Source: Candidatus Woesearchaeota archaeon (GTDB lineage Archaea > Nanobdellota > Nanobdellia > Woesearchaeales > GW2011-AR9). From it: a stretch of DNA of 47,365 nucleotides. Positions 1-8,322 of the stretch are shown here, one piece after another. The notes below the pieces were generated by a model, which saw nothing but the letters and a program-made list of their open reading frames with translations, searched no databases and was not told the origin of the DNA. The translations under genes and the position numbers were made by a program. The DNA lies in assembly GCA_016181265.1 (NCBI GenBank), contig JACOZP010000004.1, positions 1-47,365 on the forward strand, given 5' to 3'. Within the stretch, counting starts at the first letter, position 1. Each line of letters starts with the position of its first letter.

Positions 1-10
1 TCACGTAACC

Positions 11-18
11 TTTAAAAA
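11..18 (+). promoter_or_regulatory. TATA box of leuS
   Basis: TTTAAAAA lies 22 bases before the leuS ATG, the spacing expected for an archaeal TATA element driving a leaderless or nearly leaderless transcript. No Shine-Dalgarno sequence precedes the ATG. Confidence 0.5.
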
Positions 19-40
19 CAAGCTGTGCCTCAAGCAGTAC

Positions 41-2857
41 ATGACCCTCGACTGGACGAAAATCCAAACGAAATGGCAGAAACAGTGGGCGAAAGCAGAG
101 CTAGGCAGAGCGACAGCCAAAAAAGGAAAAGAAAAATTTTTTATGATCTTTGCGTATCCGGGGATCTCTGGCTTTCTCCATGTCGGCCACATGCGCGGTT
201 TCTCCTATACTGACGCAATCTGCCGTTATGAGCGACTGAAAGGAAAAGAAGTACTTTTCCCTGTAGGAACACATGCTTCAGGAAACCAAGCGATCGCGTT
301 TGCCAATAAAGTGAAGAAAAAAGACACAGCATGGCTCGAATATCTCCGAAGAAATGGCTGTCCAGAAGAAAAGATCAAAGAGCTTGGCAACCCGCAGAAG
401 ATTATTGACTATTTCAACGAAGTCTACATTCAAGATTATTGGAAGAAATTTGGCTTCCTCTGTGATTGGGAGCGGTTTACCTGTACGACGTTTCCAGATT
501 ACGAAAAATTTATCCAATGGCAGTTCAAAAAGTTGTATCAGAAAAACCTATTAGTGCAAAAACCGTATTTTGCCACCGCTTGTGTTGTTGATGGTCCTGT
601 CGCCGTCGATCCTTCTGAAACAGATCTTTCGAAAGGAGGAAATGCTGAGAAACAGGAATTCACGTTATTAAAATTCAAGATGGGCAATACGTTTCTCGTC
701 GCTGCCACACTACGTCCGGAAACAATCTACGGACAGACTAACTTATGGATCAACCCCGCCGCACGCTATGTCCATGTGCAAGTGGAAGGCGAAGATTGGA
801 TCATGAGTGAAGTGGCAGCAGAAAAATTACCCTATCAAAAAGATGATGTCTTGCTGAAAGAAGATGTCGATCCAAAATCATTACTGGGGAAGATTGTCTT
901 CGCTCCAGGAATTGATCGAGAGATCCCGATCTTGCCAGCGACATTCTGCGACCCTGCAGTAGGGACAGGCATCGTCACGTCTGTTCCGGCTGATGCACCA
1001 AAAGATTATGTGGCGTTACGGTTCCTGCAACAACACCCAGAAGAATGTGAGAAATATGGACTTGACCCAGAAGAAGTCCGTGCGATTACGATCATTCCGA
1101 TCATCATTACAAAGGGCTACGGTAAATTACCTGCAGCAGAGATCGTGGAGAAGATGAACATCAGAGATTTGGACGATCCTGCTTTAGAAGAAGCAACAAA
1201 AGAAGTGTATAAAGCAGGTTTCCATACTGGGATCATGCGAGAGAATTGCGGACGGTTTGCCGGGATGAAAGTGGAGCAAGCAAAAGAACTGATGAAAGAA
1301 GAATTGCTAGAATTCGGAAAAGCTGATGTCTTTCATGATTTAAGCGAAGAAGTGGTCTGTCGTTGTGGAAATAAAGTTGTTGTCAAACGCATTGATGATC
1401 AATGGTTTATCCGCTATTCTGATTCAGAATTAACAGAACGTAGCAAAGAACATGCACGAAAGATGGAAGTGTATCCCGAAGAATACAAAGATAATCTGCC
1501 GTCCGTATTAGACTGGTTTGGCGACAGAGCATGTGCGCGGTTAGGGAACTGGCTGGGAAGCAAATTTCCGTTTGATAAACAATGGACGGTCGAACCGATC
1601 AGCGATTCTACATTATATCCCGCGTATTACATTGTTTCGAAATTCATCAAGAATAACGTTATCAAGACAGAAGAGTTGACAGAAGCGTTCTTTGATTATG
1701 TCTTTCTAGGAAAAGGAGAAGGAAAAGAGCAGTGGAAGCAAATCAAAGAAGAATTTGATTATTTTTACCCTCTCAATATGAATTTAGGAGGAAAAGAACA
1801 CAAGACTGTGCATTTCCCGGTATTCGTGATGAATCATGTAGCGATCCTGCCGGAAAACAAGTGGCCGCGAGGGATCTTAGTCAACTGGTGGGTGACTGGA
1901 AAAGGGTCTAAGATCTCCAAGAGCAAAGGCGGAGCGGAACCGATCCCTGATGCGATCGAGAAGTATGGTGTTGACGCGATGAGATTATATTATGCGCATA
2001 TCGGCTCGCCGCATGTTGATGTAGTATGGACGGAAGAAACCGTACTAAACTACAAAAATGCGCTAGAAAGGATCTATGGATTAGTCGAGCAGCTACGTGA
2101 ACTGAAAGGTAAAAAGACGCTCATAGACGACTGGATCGTATCCCGAATGGAAGGACATCTACGCTCAGTGAATAAAGCGATGGAAACGTACGATCTACGG
2201 GAGATGGCCTCCGTAGTTTACTTCATGATCTATGATGACCTCCGCTGGTATGTCCGCCGGGGAGGAGCTCATGCGCCGACGATAGAAAATGTCTTGTCGA
2301 GATGGGTGCGGCTCTTGAATCCAATCACACCACACATCAGTGAAGAGTTAAATCCTGGAAAAGAGTTGATTTCAGCTGCACACTGGCCGGGAGTTGAAGA
2401 AGGGAAAATAAGCCGAAAGGCGGAAGCCGGAGAAGAATTAGTGAAAGTAGCAATGGAAGGGATGCGCAACGTGATGAAATTAGCGAACGTAGAAAAGCCA
2501 AAAAAATTCACGCTCTTCGTCGCGGAAAGATGGACGTATGATTTATTCTCCCTCTTACACAAAGAGATCAATGTCACGCGAAATATGGGAGAGATTATGA
2601 AGCGCGTGTTGGAAGGAGAAGGCTTAGCAGTACGAGGAAAAGAGGTAAGTAAGATTGTTACGGCAGTGTTAAAAGACACCTCAAAATTGCCGACTATCGT
2701 AACATCACAGGAAGATGAAGTGGCAGTAATGCGTGAAGCAAGCATGTTTTTGGAGAAAGAGTTCGAGTGTAGCGTCGAAGTGATCGCTGCGGAAGAAAGC
2801 AGCAACACAAAAGCAAAAGGAGCGATGCCAGGAAGAGTAGGGATTGTGGTAGAGTAG
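41..2857 (+). CDS. leuS: Leucyl-tRNA synthetase, archaeal type
   Basis: Class I aminoacyl-tRNA synthetase that charges tRNA-Leu in the cytosol. The HIGH signature reads HVGH at about residue 49 and the KMSKS loop reads KISKS at about residue 625, so both halves of the ATP site are present. Between them sits a CP1 editing domain with the threonine-rich TLRPETIYG strand near residue 228. The length of 938 aa is normal for archaeal/eukaryotic LeuRS, and the C-terminal region (anticodon-binding domain and tail) is complete. The first ATG is used because a TATA box lies at the right distance upstream and family alignment starts within the first residues. The next gene is convergent. Confidence 0.95.
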   Translation: MTLDWTKIQTKWQKQWAKAELGRATAKKGKEKFFMIFAYPGISGFLHVGHMRGFSYTDAICRYERLKGKEVLFPVGTHASGNQAIAFANKVKKKDTAWLEYLRRNGCPEEKIKELGNPQKIIDYFNEVYIQDYWKKFGFLCDWERFTCTTFPDYEKFIQWQFKKLYQKNLLVQKPYFATACVVDGPVAVDPSETDLSKGGNAEKQEFTLLKFKMGNTFLVAATLRPETIYGQTNLWINPAARYVHVQVEGEDWIMSEVAAEKLPYQKDDVLLKEDVDPKSLLGKIVFAPGIDREIPILPATFCDPAVGTGIVTSVPADAPKDYVALRFLQQHPEECEKYGLDPEEVRAITIIPIIITKGYGKLPAAEIVEKMNIRDLDDPALEEATKEVYKAGFHTGIMRENCGRFAGMKVEQAKELMKEELLEFGKADVFHDLSEEVVCRCGNKVVVKRIDDQWFIRYSDSELTERSKEHARKMEVYPEEYKDNLPSVLDWFGDRACARLGNWLGSKFPFDKQWTVEPISDSTLYPAYYIVSKFIKNNVIKTEELTEAFFDYVFLGKGEGKEQWKQIKEEFDYFYPLNMNLGGKEHKTVHFPVFVMNHVAILPENKWPRGILVNWWVTGKGSKISKSKGGAEPIPDAIEKYGVDAMRLYYAHIGSPHVDVVWTEETVLNYKNALERIYGLVEQLRELKGKKTLIDDWIVSRMEGHLRSVNKAMETYDLREMASVVYFMIYDDLRWYVRRGGAHAPTIENVLSRWVRLLNPITPHISEELNPGKELISAAHWPGVEEGKISRKAEAGEELVKVAMEGMRNVMKLANVEKPKKFTLFVAERWTYDLFSLLHKEINVTRNMGEIMKRVLEGEGLAVRGKEVSKIVTAVLKDTSKLPTIVTSQEDEVAVMREASMFLEKEFECSVEVIAAEESSNTKAKGAMPGRVGIVVE

Positions 2858-2876
2858 GGCTTTTGAGAACATTCAT

Positions 2877-3692
2877 TCAAAACGGTAAGTCCTCAACCGG
2901 ACAATAATCCCTAACGGGTTCTTGCTTTTCCGGTTCTTTTTCAGTGATTTGGATTATAGGAAATGACTTGAGGGGGATGGAGTTGATGGTGCAGGATGGT
3001 GAGCGATAGCGTCGTACAGCATATTCTCCCAAATCGAGATCGATGTCATGAAGCACTTGTTCTGGTTCAATAGCGAGACGCGTGAACGTTGAGGAACGGA
3101 TGCATGTGCAGTTATCAAATGTCGAACGGGGGTTTTGATAGCGAGAAACGACGGAAGAGGCCGAGATACGCTGCCCTTCTGCTTGGAATTTCTTGACGAC
3201 AGAGTAGGGTAAGACAACAAGATATGCCGTCTTCATCGCTAGTTCTTGAAATAAATCTGTCGCTGTTCCTTGCCAGGAACTCTTGATACCCCGGAGAGCA
3301 TGACGATAGAAGGCAAATGCCGTCTTGTAACCAGGGAAATGTTCCTGAAGAGAAGCATAGCCGTCGAGCTGGATGTCTAAAACGAGACCATGATGGCCGG
3401 AACAGACGGCTTTTGATTCGAGAAATAATCTCTGGTCTGGATTGACGATGTCCGGTTTCGTCAGAAGGTCCAATTCGCGCACGACAGGAGAAAACGATTC
3501 CCCCGAATCTCCGCCGTACAAGAGGGTCGTTAAAGTGACGTAAAAGAGACCCATCCGTAGAGCTTTTGTTGTTGGATTAGAGAGGGCAGACTGATCTTTT
3601 TCAGAAAAAGTAACGGTAGTGGAGCTGGCAGCGGGTTGGAGTTCCGTCTGGTGGGAGGGGGAGAGAGACTCGATAAGCTGTTCCAGTTTCAT
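2877..3692 (-). CDS. Hypothetical protein, possible PD-(D/E)XK nuclease fold
   Basis: A 271-aa protein with no family I can name. The N-terminal 45 residues are polar and low in complexity (Ser/Thr/Gln). The centre contains LTKPDIV, then eleven residues after the Asp the triad ESK, then a hydrophobic strand and a Gln-x-x-x-Tyr helix (QLDGY). That order, PD...ExK followed by a Q/Y helix, is the layout of PD-(D/E)XK nucleases, so a nuclease-like fold is possible, but this rests on short motifs only. The C-terminal 35 residues are rich in Pro and Glu and look disordered. It converges on leuS with 19 bases between the stop codons and stands alone between oppositely oriented or separated neighbours. 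Confidence 0.5.
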   Translation of the reverse strand: MKLEQLIESLSPSHQTELQPAASSTTVTFSEKDQSALSNPTTKALRMGLFYVTLTTLLYGGDSGESFSPVVRELDLLTKPDIVNPDQRLFLESKAVCSGHHGLVLDIQLDGYASLQEHFPGYKTAFAFYRHALRGIKSSWQGTATDLFQELAMKTAYLVVLPYSVVKKFQAEGQRISASSVVSRYQNPRSTFDNCTCIRSSTFTRLAIEPEQVLHDIDLDLGEYAVRRYRSPSCTINSIPLKSFPIIQITEKEPEKQEPVRDYCPVEDLPF

Positions 3693-3742
3693 AGAAATAA
3701 TGGCGAGCGATTTCTATATAAGTATTTCCACAGTCATATTCT

Positions 3743-6283
3743 CTATTTCAACCCATTCGGGCGCTCAATACACGTCTTATCTGCTGGACAGGGAAAATCA
3801 TTAATAATGGGTAGGATATTTCCCCACTGTGTACGATAATAGTTTCCCTCTAATTTGTTGGTCTTAAGCCCGCTCTCATCGCGGATTGTTCCGTATTTCG
3901 TGTTTCCCCAATTTACGAAAAGGTTGCTTACAACAGTAATCTCAGAAGCAGAGGGAGTTAGACGAATTGCTCTCTTAATAATTGGATCAAGCGGGGCATA
4001 ATCATGTGTCTTGAGTCCATCAATGGTGATGCCAGATCCGCCGATGCGGAGGTTGTCTGTGCGTTCCATATTCCAATCCTCTCCAATCTTAGCAAGTCCT
4101 TGTTGTTCGAACCACGCGGTCGTATTTGTCCATCCATTCGCTTCCAGCCAGCCATCACGAATGACGACATCTTTAACTGCTGGCTCAATGACAAGTCCAT
4201 ATTCTTTATTTCTCTCGATGAGGAGATTTGTAACTTGAACTCCCTCTGAAGACGAAGTTGCATTAAGCACAATGCCTGTCCCGAAATTATCCCGCGCAGC
4301 AACCGCATCAAAGACGACGTGATGACAATTCTGACAATAGATACCATATCCTCGGCTACGCCAGGCATCTGTTCCGCGTAGTGTTACATCTTTAGCATCG
4401 ACAAGCAGAAGATCATAAGATAAAGCAGAAAGAAAAGCAACTTGTTGCAGAGAAGCATCATCCAATAATGAAGCGAGAAAAGCATTGTTGGCTAAACCAT
4501 TGGCATCAAGCATAATTCTACGAAGATGAATCTTGCTTTTTGATGATATATTGAGCACCGCTTCCATTGGTGATGCTGCACGAATGATTGCCCAGTCACC
4601 GATGATGGTAAGGCCACTCTGGGGGATAGACAATCCGGTGTTGATAAGGTAAGTACCGCGAGGAATGTAGACGATAGAATCAGGAGTAGCACCATTGAGA
4701 GCTATCTGCAGAGCAAGTGTATCATCTGTTTTTCCATCACCCTTAGCTAAGAATGGTTCTGCTTTCACATTTATCACATTCTTGGCGATAGCAAGAGAAC
4801 TCAGCTCGAGAGAAATCACGGGCTTCTCCTCAATGGAAGATACTTTCTTGTTCCCGCTTAGTATTGTCGTCGCCGCCGTTCCCGTTTCATCTTTAACAAT
4901 AGCATAGACATCAGACCCAACCAGAGAATTAGTGAGAACTTTGCTCCCCCCACTATATATTCCTTTGGGGGTACTTTTCGTCCCATCGTTAACACCAGGA
5001 ATAAGATGAATAGCATAGCCGTTACTTTTCTCAGTACCGATAATCGTGTTCTTTTCAATCAAGACGCCATTTGTCTCTATACGTATCCCATCGAGACCAT
5101 TCCCTTCGACCCAGCCATCGCGGAGAGATGAACCCTCAACATCAGCTTTGATCAAAACACCATGCTCTTGATTATTTATCGAATAGAAAGAACGAAGAAT
5201 CAGCGGGCCAGAAAATCCTTTCTCCTGACGATTGATGACGAAACCAGATTTCCCATTACCAGAAGCAGTGACATCGTCAAAAACAGCACTATTGCAATCG
5301 ACACAGTAAACTCCATTTCCTCCGTTATCCATACTAACGATATGTCGAAAGATGGAACCTTGCCCTCGATCCAAGTAGAGACCATCTTGCAAAGCATTAC
5401 GGATAAGAAGATGTTCCACAAGCGCCAATCGTAAGCTTATTTTAACTGCTTTAAATCCATAGTTTGCCTGATTGTTGGCATCGAGAACAAGATGATCAAT
5501 CGTAAAATAAGTCCAGAAATCGCCGACATTAAGAACAGCATCCATCGGTGCCATTGCTTTTATCACAGCATTATCTCCGGTGATACGCAGAGCTCGTTGA
5601 AACCCGGAATAAGACCCTGCCGGAATTTGCAAAGAACTGGTAATGTGGTATGTCCCTGAAGGGATATACAGTGCCGTCTTCTGATCAAAAGCTGCTGTAA
5701 TTCCTGCTTGAAGTGCTTGAGTATCATCAATGTTATCATCAGGAAGAGCACCAAAGGTTTTAGCGTTTAACACCTCCGGTTGATCTACAACTTCTGGAAG
5801 AAAAGAAGCGGCATTTGCCGTGGCTTGGGGCAGTACTTCACATTTTCCATCCACACAAGTATAGTCACTCCCGAGTTTCGCACAATTCTTCTGAATGTAT
5901 TGGTACTTTTTATTGACACATTGTCCTTCAAAGAGATATGTTTTTCCATTTGGGAAGGTGTAGCAAGAATCTTCTTTACCCTGAGGATAGATATTGGTCT
6001 TGACGATCCCTTTTGTAAAATAATCGGTATCATCTGAATCAGTACATGATGCCTGTTTGGGGCTAACTAATGTTGCTTGGTCGAAACACTCCAGAGAACA
6101 AGAACGGTAGCCCGGATCCTTTGCATCAAGTAAAGTTTTACAGTGACCATTCCAACAATTCCAGTAAAATTGTTTTTGCTCGAATGTAAGCTGCTGATAA
6201 CCGGCTTGCCCAACAAGAGCATCTTCCCCACAGGAGACAACAAAGAAAATAATGACAAACAGCAGAAATACTATTTTCCTCAT
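3743..6283 (-). CDS. Lipoprotein with two pectate-lyase-type beta-helix domains
   Basis: Predicted surface lipoprotein of 846 aa. The start is placed at the ATG preceding MRKIVFLLF, giving a lipoprotein signal with lipobox FVVSC (Cys18). A TATA box lies 23 bases upstream. An upstream in-frame start would add 38 residues that run through that promoter and overlap the divergent gene. Residues about 30-150 form a cysteine-rich module with the pattern CTDSD...KG...DSC...C...C...DGKCE, a type I associate with DPANN secreted proteins. Two tandem right-handed beta-helix domains of the pectate_lyase_3 type follow. Each opens with a D/G-D-x-x-D-D-T-x-A-L-Q motif and an IPxGTY strand (about residues 175 and 520). 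No catalytic lyase triad is evident, so binding, adhesion or carbohydrate cleavage are all possible. Confidence 0.75.
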   Translation of the reverse strand: MRKIVFLLFVIIFFVVSCGEDALVGQAGYQQLTFEQKQFYWNCWNGHCKTLLDAKDPGYRSCSLECFDQATLVSPKQASCTDSDDTDYFTKGIVKTNIYPQGKEDSCYTFPNGKTYLFEGQCVNKKYQYIQKNCAKLGSDYTCVDGKCEVLPQATANAASFLPEVVDQPEVLNAKTFGALPDDNIDDTQALQAGITAAFDQKTALYIPSGTYHITSSLQIPAGSYSGFQRALRITGDNAVIKAMAPMDAVLNVGDFWTYFTIDHLVLDANNQANYGFKAVKISLRLALVEHLLIRNALQDGLYLDRGQGSIFRHIVSMDNGGNGVYCVDCNSAVFDDVTASGNGKSGFVINRQEKGFSGPLILRSFYSINNQEHGVLIKADVEGSSLRDGWVEGNGLDGIRIETNGVLIEKNTIIGTEKSNGYAIHLIPGVNDGTKSTPKGIYSGGSKVLTNSLVGSDVYAIVKDETGTAATTILSGNKKVSSIEEKPVISLELSSLAIAKNVINVKAEPFLAKGDGKTDDTLALQIALNGATPDSIVYIPRGTYLINTGLSIPQSGLTIIGDWAIIRAASPMEAVLNISSKSKIHLRRIMLDANGLANNAFLASLLDDASLQQVAFLSALSYDLLLVDAKDVTLRGTDAWRSRGYGIYCQNCHHVVFDAVAARDNFGTGIVLNATSSSEGVQVTNLLIERNKEYGLVIEPAVKDVVIRDGWLEANGWTNTTAWFEQQGLAKIGEDWNMERTDNLRIGGSGITIDGLKTHDYAPLDPIIKRAIRLTPSASEITVVSNLFVNWGNTKYGTIRDESGLKTNKLEGNYYRTQWGNILPIINDFPCPADKTCIERPNGLK

Positions 6284-6305
6284 ACTTTTTAAGAGGGGAA
6301 GAAAG

Positions 6306-6314
6306 TATATAATA
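6306..6314 (-). promoter_or_regulatory. TATA box of the beta-helix lipoprotein gene
   Basis: Read on the minus strand this is TATTATATA, 22 bases before the chosen ATG. It supports the internal start of the lipoprotein gene over the longer reading frame. Confidence 0.6.
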
Positions 6315-6331
6315 CTTTTGCTGACCGAAAA

Positions 6332-6339
6332 GCTTAAAT
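6332..6339 (+). promoter_or_regulatory. TATA-like box for the membrane/PUA operon
   Basis: GCTTAAAT is 23 bases before the ATG of the membrane protein gene. With the oppositely oriented box at 6306-6314 it makes a compact divergent promoter of about 80 bases. Confidence 0.5.
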
Positions 6340-6362
6340 CCCTTCCTGCTCTATAACTATTT

Positions 6363-6887
6363 ATGAACTGGACAAAATTATTGTATGTATTAATCATCGT
6401 ATTATTGTATGTACCGATGGTCTTTGTAGGAGCAAATGTCTTCTTCCCAAAATATACAGGAAGTGAAGCATGGTATAATGAGCCTACGGACTGTTATCAA
6501 AAGTTTCCGTATCCTGAAAAAGTAAGTGACATTGAACGGGAAAAGATCAGTGTCCAGCAGCAGGAATGTTGGAAAGAACATAATGCTCGCCAACAGGCAT
6601 GGGAAAAAGAAAAGTTAGCGTATGAAGGAACAAAGTATGTCTTTATTGCTTTGTTTAATCTTGTGGTATTGTTAGCTGCTTTATTGATCCCTTTGATGCA
6701 AGAAAGCGTGACGATGGGGCTGTTCTTAGGAAGTGTAGCAGCTACATTCGGTGCGACGATCCGCTATTTCGACACGAGAAGCAAGATCGGATTTCTGGTT
6801 TTGGTGCTGACATTTGTGGCGGCGTTATTTTTCATCAACCGGAAGAAAGATGATTTTGTAAATTGGAAAGATGAAAAGAAGAGATGA
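6363..6887 (+). CDS. Membrane protein with four predicted helices
   Basis: Integral membrane protein of 174 aa, family not recognised. There is an N-terminal transmembrane helix at about residues 5-27. A charged, Glu/Lys/Gln-rich external or cytoplasmic segment follows (residues 30-88) with two Cys. Three more hydrophobic helices then cover about 90-112, 114-132 and 138-157, ending in a positively charged tail. It is the first gene of a three-gene operon: its last codons overlap the next start by the ATGA arrangement, which implies translational coupling to the PUA protein. The role is unknown. Confidence 0.8.
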   Translation: MNWTKLLYVLIIVLLYVPMVFVGANVFFPKYTGSEAWYNEPTDCYQKFPYPEKVSDIEREKISVQQQECWKEHNARQQAWEKEKLAYEGTKYVFIALFNLVVLLAALLIPLMQESVTMGLFLGSVAATFGATIRYFDTRSKIGFLVLVLTFVAALFFINRKKDDFVNWKDEKKR

Positions 6888-7333
6888 AACGCACCCAGTT
6901 ACGCAGCAAGGATGTAAGTAGAGAATTAATGCTGTATGATGTGGAATTCAGCAAGAAAGATAGTGTGGAATTATGTGAAGACGAACTGACGCTGCTCGCT
7001 GTCAATAAACTACCGGCGTTCTTCCGCTATGGCGAACGCTGGATCCCTACGTTAAAATTTCTTCAGCAACGGATGGTCTTAAAGAGAGTAGTTGTGGATA
7101 TGGGCGCGATTAAATTTCTTATCGGCGGAGCAGATGTGATGCGACCAGGAATTGTTGAGATTGATGAGATGATTATCAAAGACGAGCCGGTAGCTATTGT
7201 GGATATGAATAACAAGAAACCGATTGCTGTAGGGATTGCACTCGTCTCAGGAAGCGAAATGAAAGAGACGAAAAGTGGTAAGGTGATTCATAATATCCAT
7301 TATGTTGGCGACAAGATTTGGAACATGAGTTGA
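6884..7333 (+). CDS. PUA-domain RNA-binding protein (MCT-1/Tma20-like)
   Basis: A 149-aa cytosolic protein. Residues about 70-148 match the PUA fold: the core reads VDMGAIKFLIGGADVMRPGI, followed by VAIVDMNNKKPIAVGIAL, the usual lid-and-barrel pattern. The N-terminal 65 residues resemble the pre-PUA domain of archaeal MCT-1/Tma20-like proteins, which in eukaryotes act in recycling and reinitiation on the small subunit. Its start overlaps the stop of the preceding membrane gene by four bases, and the next gene starts four bases after its stop, so the three are co-translated. The RNA target cannot be read from sequence. Archaeosine transglycosylase is excluded by size. Confidence 0.8.
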   Translation: MKRTQLRSKDVSRELMLYDVEFSKKDSVELCEDELTLLAVNKLPAFFRYGERWIPTLKFLQQRMVLKRVVVDMGAIKFLIGGADVMRPGIVEIDEMIIKDEPVAIVDMNNKKPIAVGIALVSGSEMKETKSGKVIHNIHYVGDKIWNMS

Positions 7334-7337
7334 GAAG

Positions 7338-7556
7338 ATGATCATCAACAAGACAAAAGGAACAACGATTTCACAAAAAGAGATGATTTGTCGGACTGTT
7401 TTTTCTCAAGCAAGGGGTTTAATGTTGAAAAACTTCAAACCGTTTACGTTTTGGACTCCTCAAAAGGAAGGAAGATATGTAGTGGAATTAGCACGCTGCG
7501 GAGAGTATGAAATTGGAGATCTTATTTCTTTAAAGAATCATAAGGATGAAAAGTGA
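7338..7556 (+). CDS. Shortened DUF192-like protein
   Basis: A 72-aa protein that carries both ends of the DUF192 fold but lacks the middle. Residues 1-30 contain the N-terminal signature (VFSQARGLML). Residues 31-66 read NFKPFTFWTP...YVVELA...EIGDLISL, which is the C-terminal part. The usual intervening 45 or so residues, with the conserved H/F-rich core, are missing and the frame stays open. It may be an in-frame deletion product that still folds, or a decaying gene. It follows the PUA gene after four bases with a GAGAAG Shine-Dalgarno. Its last 35 bases overlap the convergent lipoprotein gene. Confidence 0.6.
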   Translation: MIINKTKGTTISQKEMICRTVFSQARGLMLKNFKPFTFWTPQKEGRYVVELARCGEYEIGDLISLKNHKDEK

Positions 7557-8277
7557 TAGTTAAGTAACTGTTCCTAAAGAGATGGACTGGCTTCTGGCGA
7601 GCTATCGACTGCTTAATTTGCTTTTCAATCTTTCCACTCCTGAATTTTTCTGCAACATGTCTTCCAAGCACTGCTGCATATTGAAAGAGACGATCTTCCG
7701 GTGTAAATTCACAAAATTCAAACAGTTCTGCAAGGTCTGGCTTGTATTCTGTCACACCGTACTGAGAGACTACCCGGTGATGCACTATTTTAGACTGATG
7801 ATGATCAAAGAGACAGGAGAAAGCAATCGCACTTCCAATGTCAATCCAAGAGGGGACGACGTTGTCCGCTTCGAGAAGATCTTTGATGCGCTGACCAGTA
7901 TATCCTTTTGGAGGCGACTGGATGTAGGGCTGCATGATTCGCGAGAGCGGTTTTAGAGGATGAATATGATAGAAACGTAGTGAGGAATATTGTGCGGCAA
8001 TTTTCTTGATTCTTTCTACATCAAAATCAACAGTCATTGATTGCCCTTCTGTTTCCGTCGTCTCCATGCCAATGTCATGACATTCTTTCGTTTCCGGAAC
8101 ATAGAGCCAAGCATCTTCTGCTTCTGCTTCCATTACTTGCTGACGGAGGTCTGTGATGATACTGCGTTCGTCTTTCTGGACGACAGGTGCATCGGGAGAA
8201 GAATTCACTTTGACATGTTGCGGCGAACAGCCTGCCAAGAGGAGAAGTGTACAAAGGGAAGTGATGGTTTTTCTCAT
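7522..8277 (-). CDS. Lipoprotein with JAMM-like HxHP...SxxD motif (copy 1)
   Basis: Lipoprotein of 251 aa with signal peptide and lipobox LLAGC (Cys17). The mature part has a conserved Glu in HDIGMETT (about residue 72), HIHP (His104, His106) and PSWIDIGSA (Ser143, Asp146), followed by strands ending in QYGVTEY. Glu, HxH and SxxD in this order are the metal ligands of JAB1/MPN (JAMM) metalloproteases. The gap between HxH and SxxD is 36 residues here, much longer than the usual seven, because of an insertion rich in Pro/Lys/Arg. It is a paralogue of the next gene upstream (8323-9009). Peptidase activity is inference. The 3' end overlaps the convergent DUF192-like gene by 35 bases. Confidence 0.65.
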   Translation of the reverse strand: MRKTITSLCTLLLLAGCSPQHVKVNSSPDAPVVQKDERSIITDLRQQVMEAEAEDAWLYVPETKECHDIGMETTETEGQSMTVDFDVERIKKIAAQYSSLRFYHIHPLKPLSRIMQPYIQSPPKGYTGQRIKDLLEADNVVPSWIDIGSAIAFSCLFDHHQSKIVHHRVVSQYGVTEYKPDLAELFEFCEFTPEDRLFQYAAVLGRHVAEKFRSGKIEKQIKQSIARQKPVHLFRNSYLTITFHPYDSLKK

Positions 8278-8322
8278 TGAACTTGTTTTTTGAATGTACT
8301 TTAAAAGAGTATCTCTATATTT

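Noticed and set aside
2269-2880. 203-aa frame on the minus strand within leuS
   Set aside because: It is the complementary shadow of the LeuRS C-terminal coding region; Ser/Thr-rich composition without motif and no promoter.
3958-4368. 136-aa frame inside the beta-helix gene
   Set aside because: Alternative frame of a well-supported gene on the same strand; no homology-like motif.
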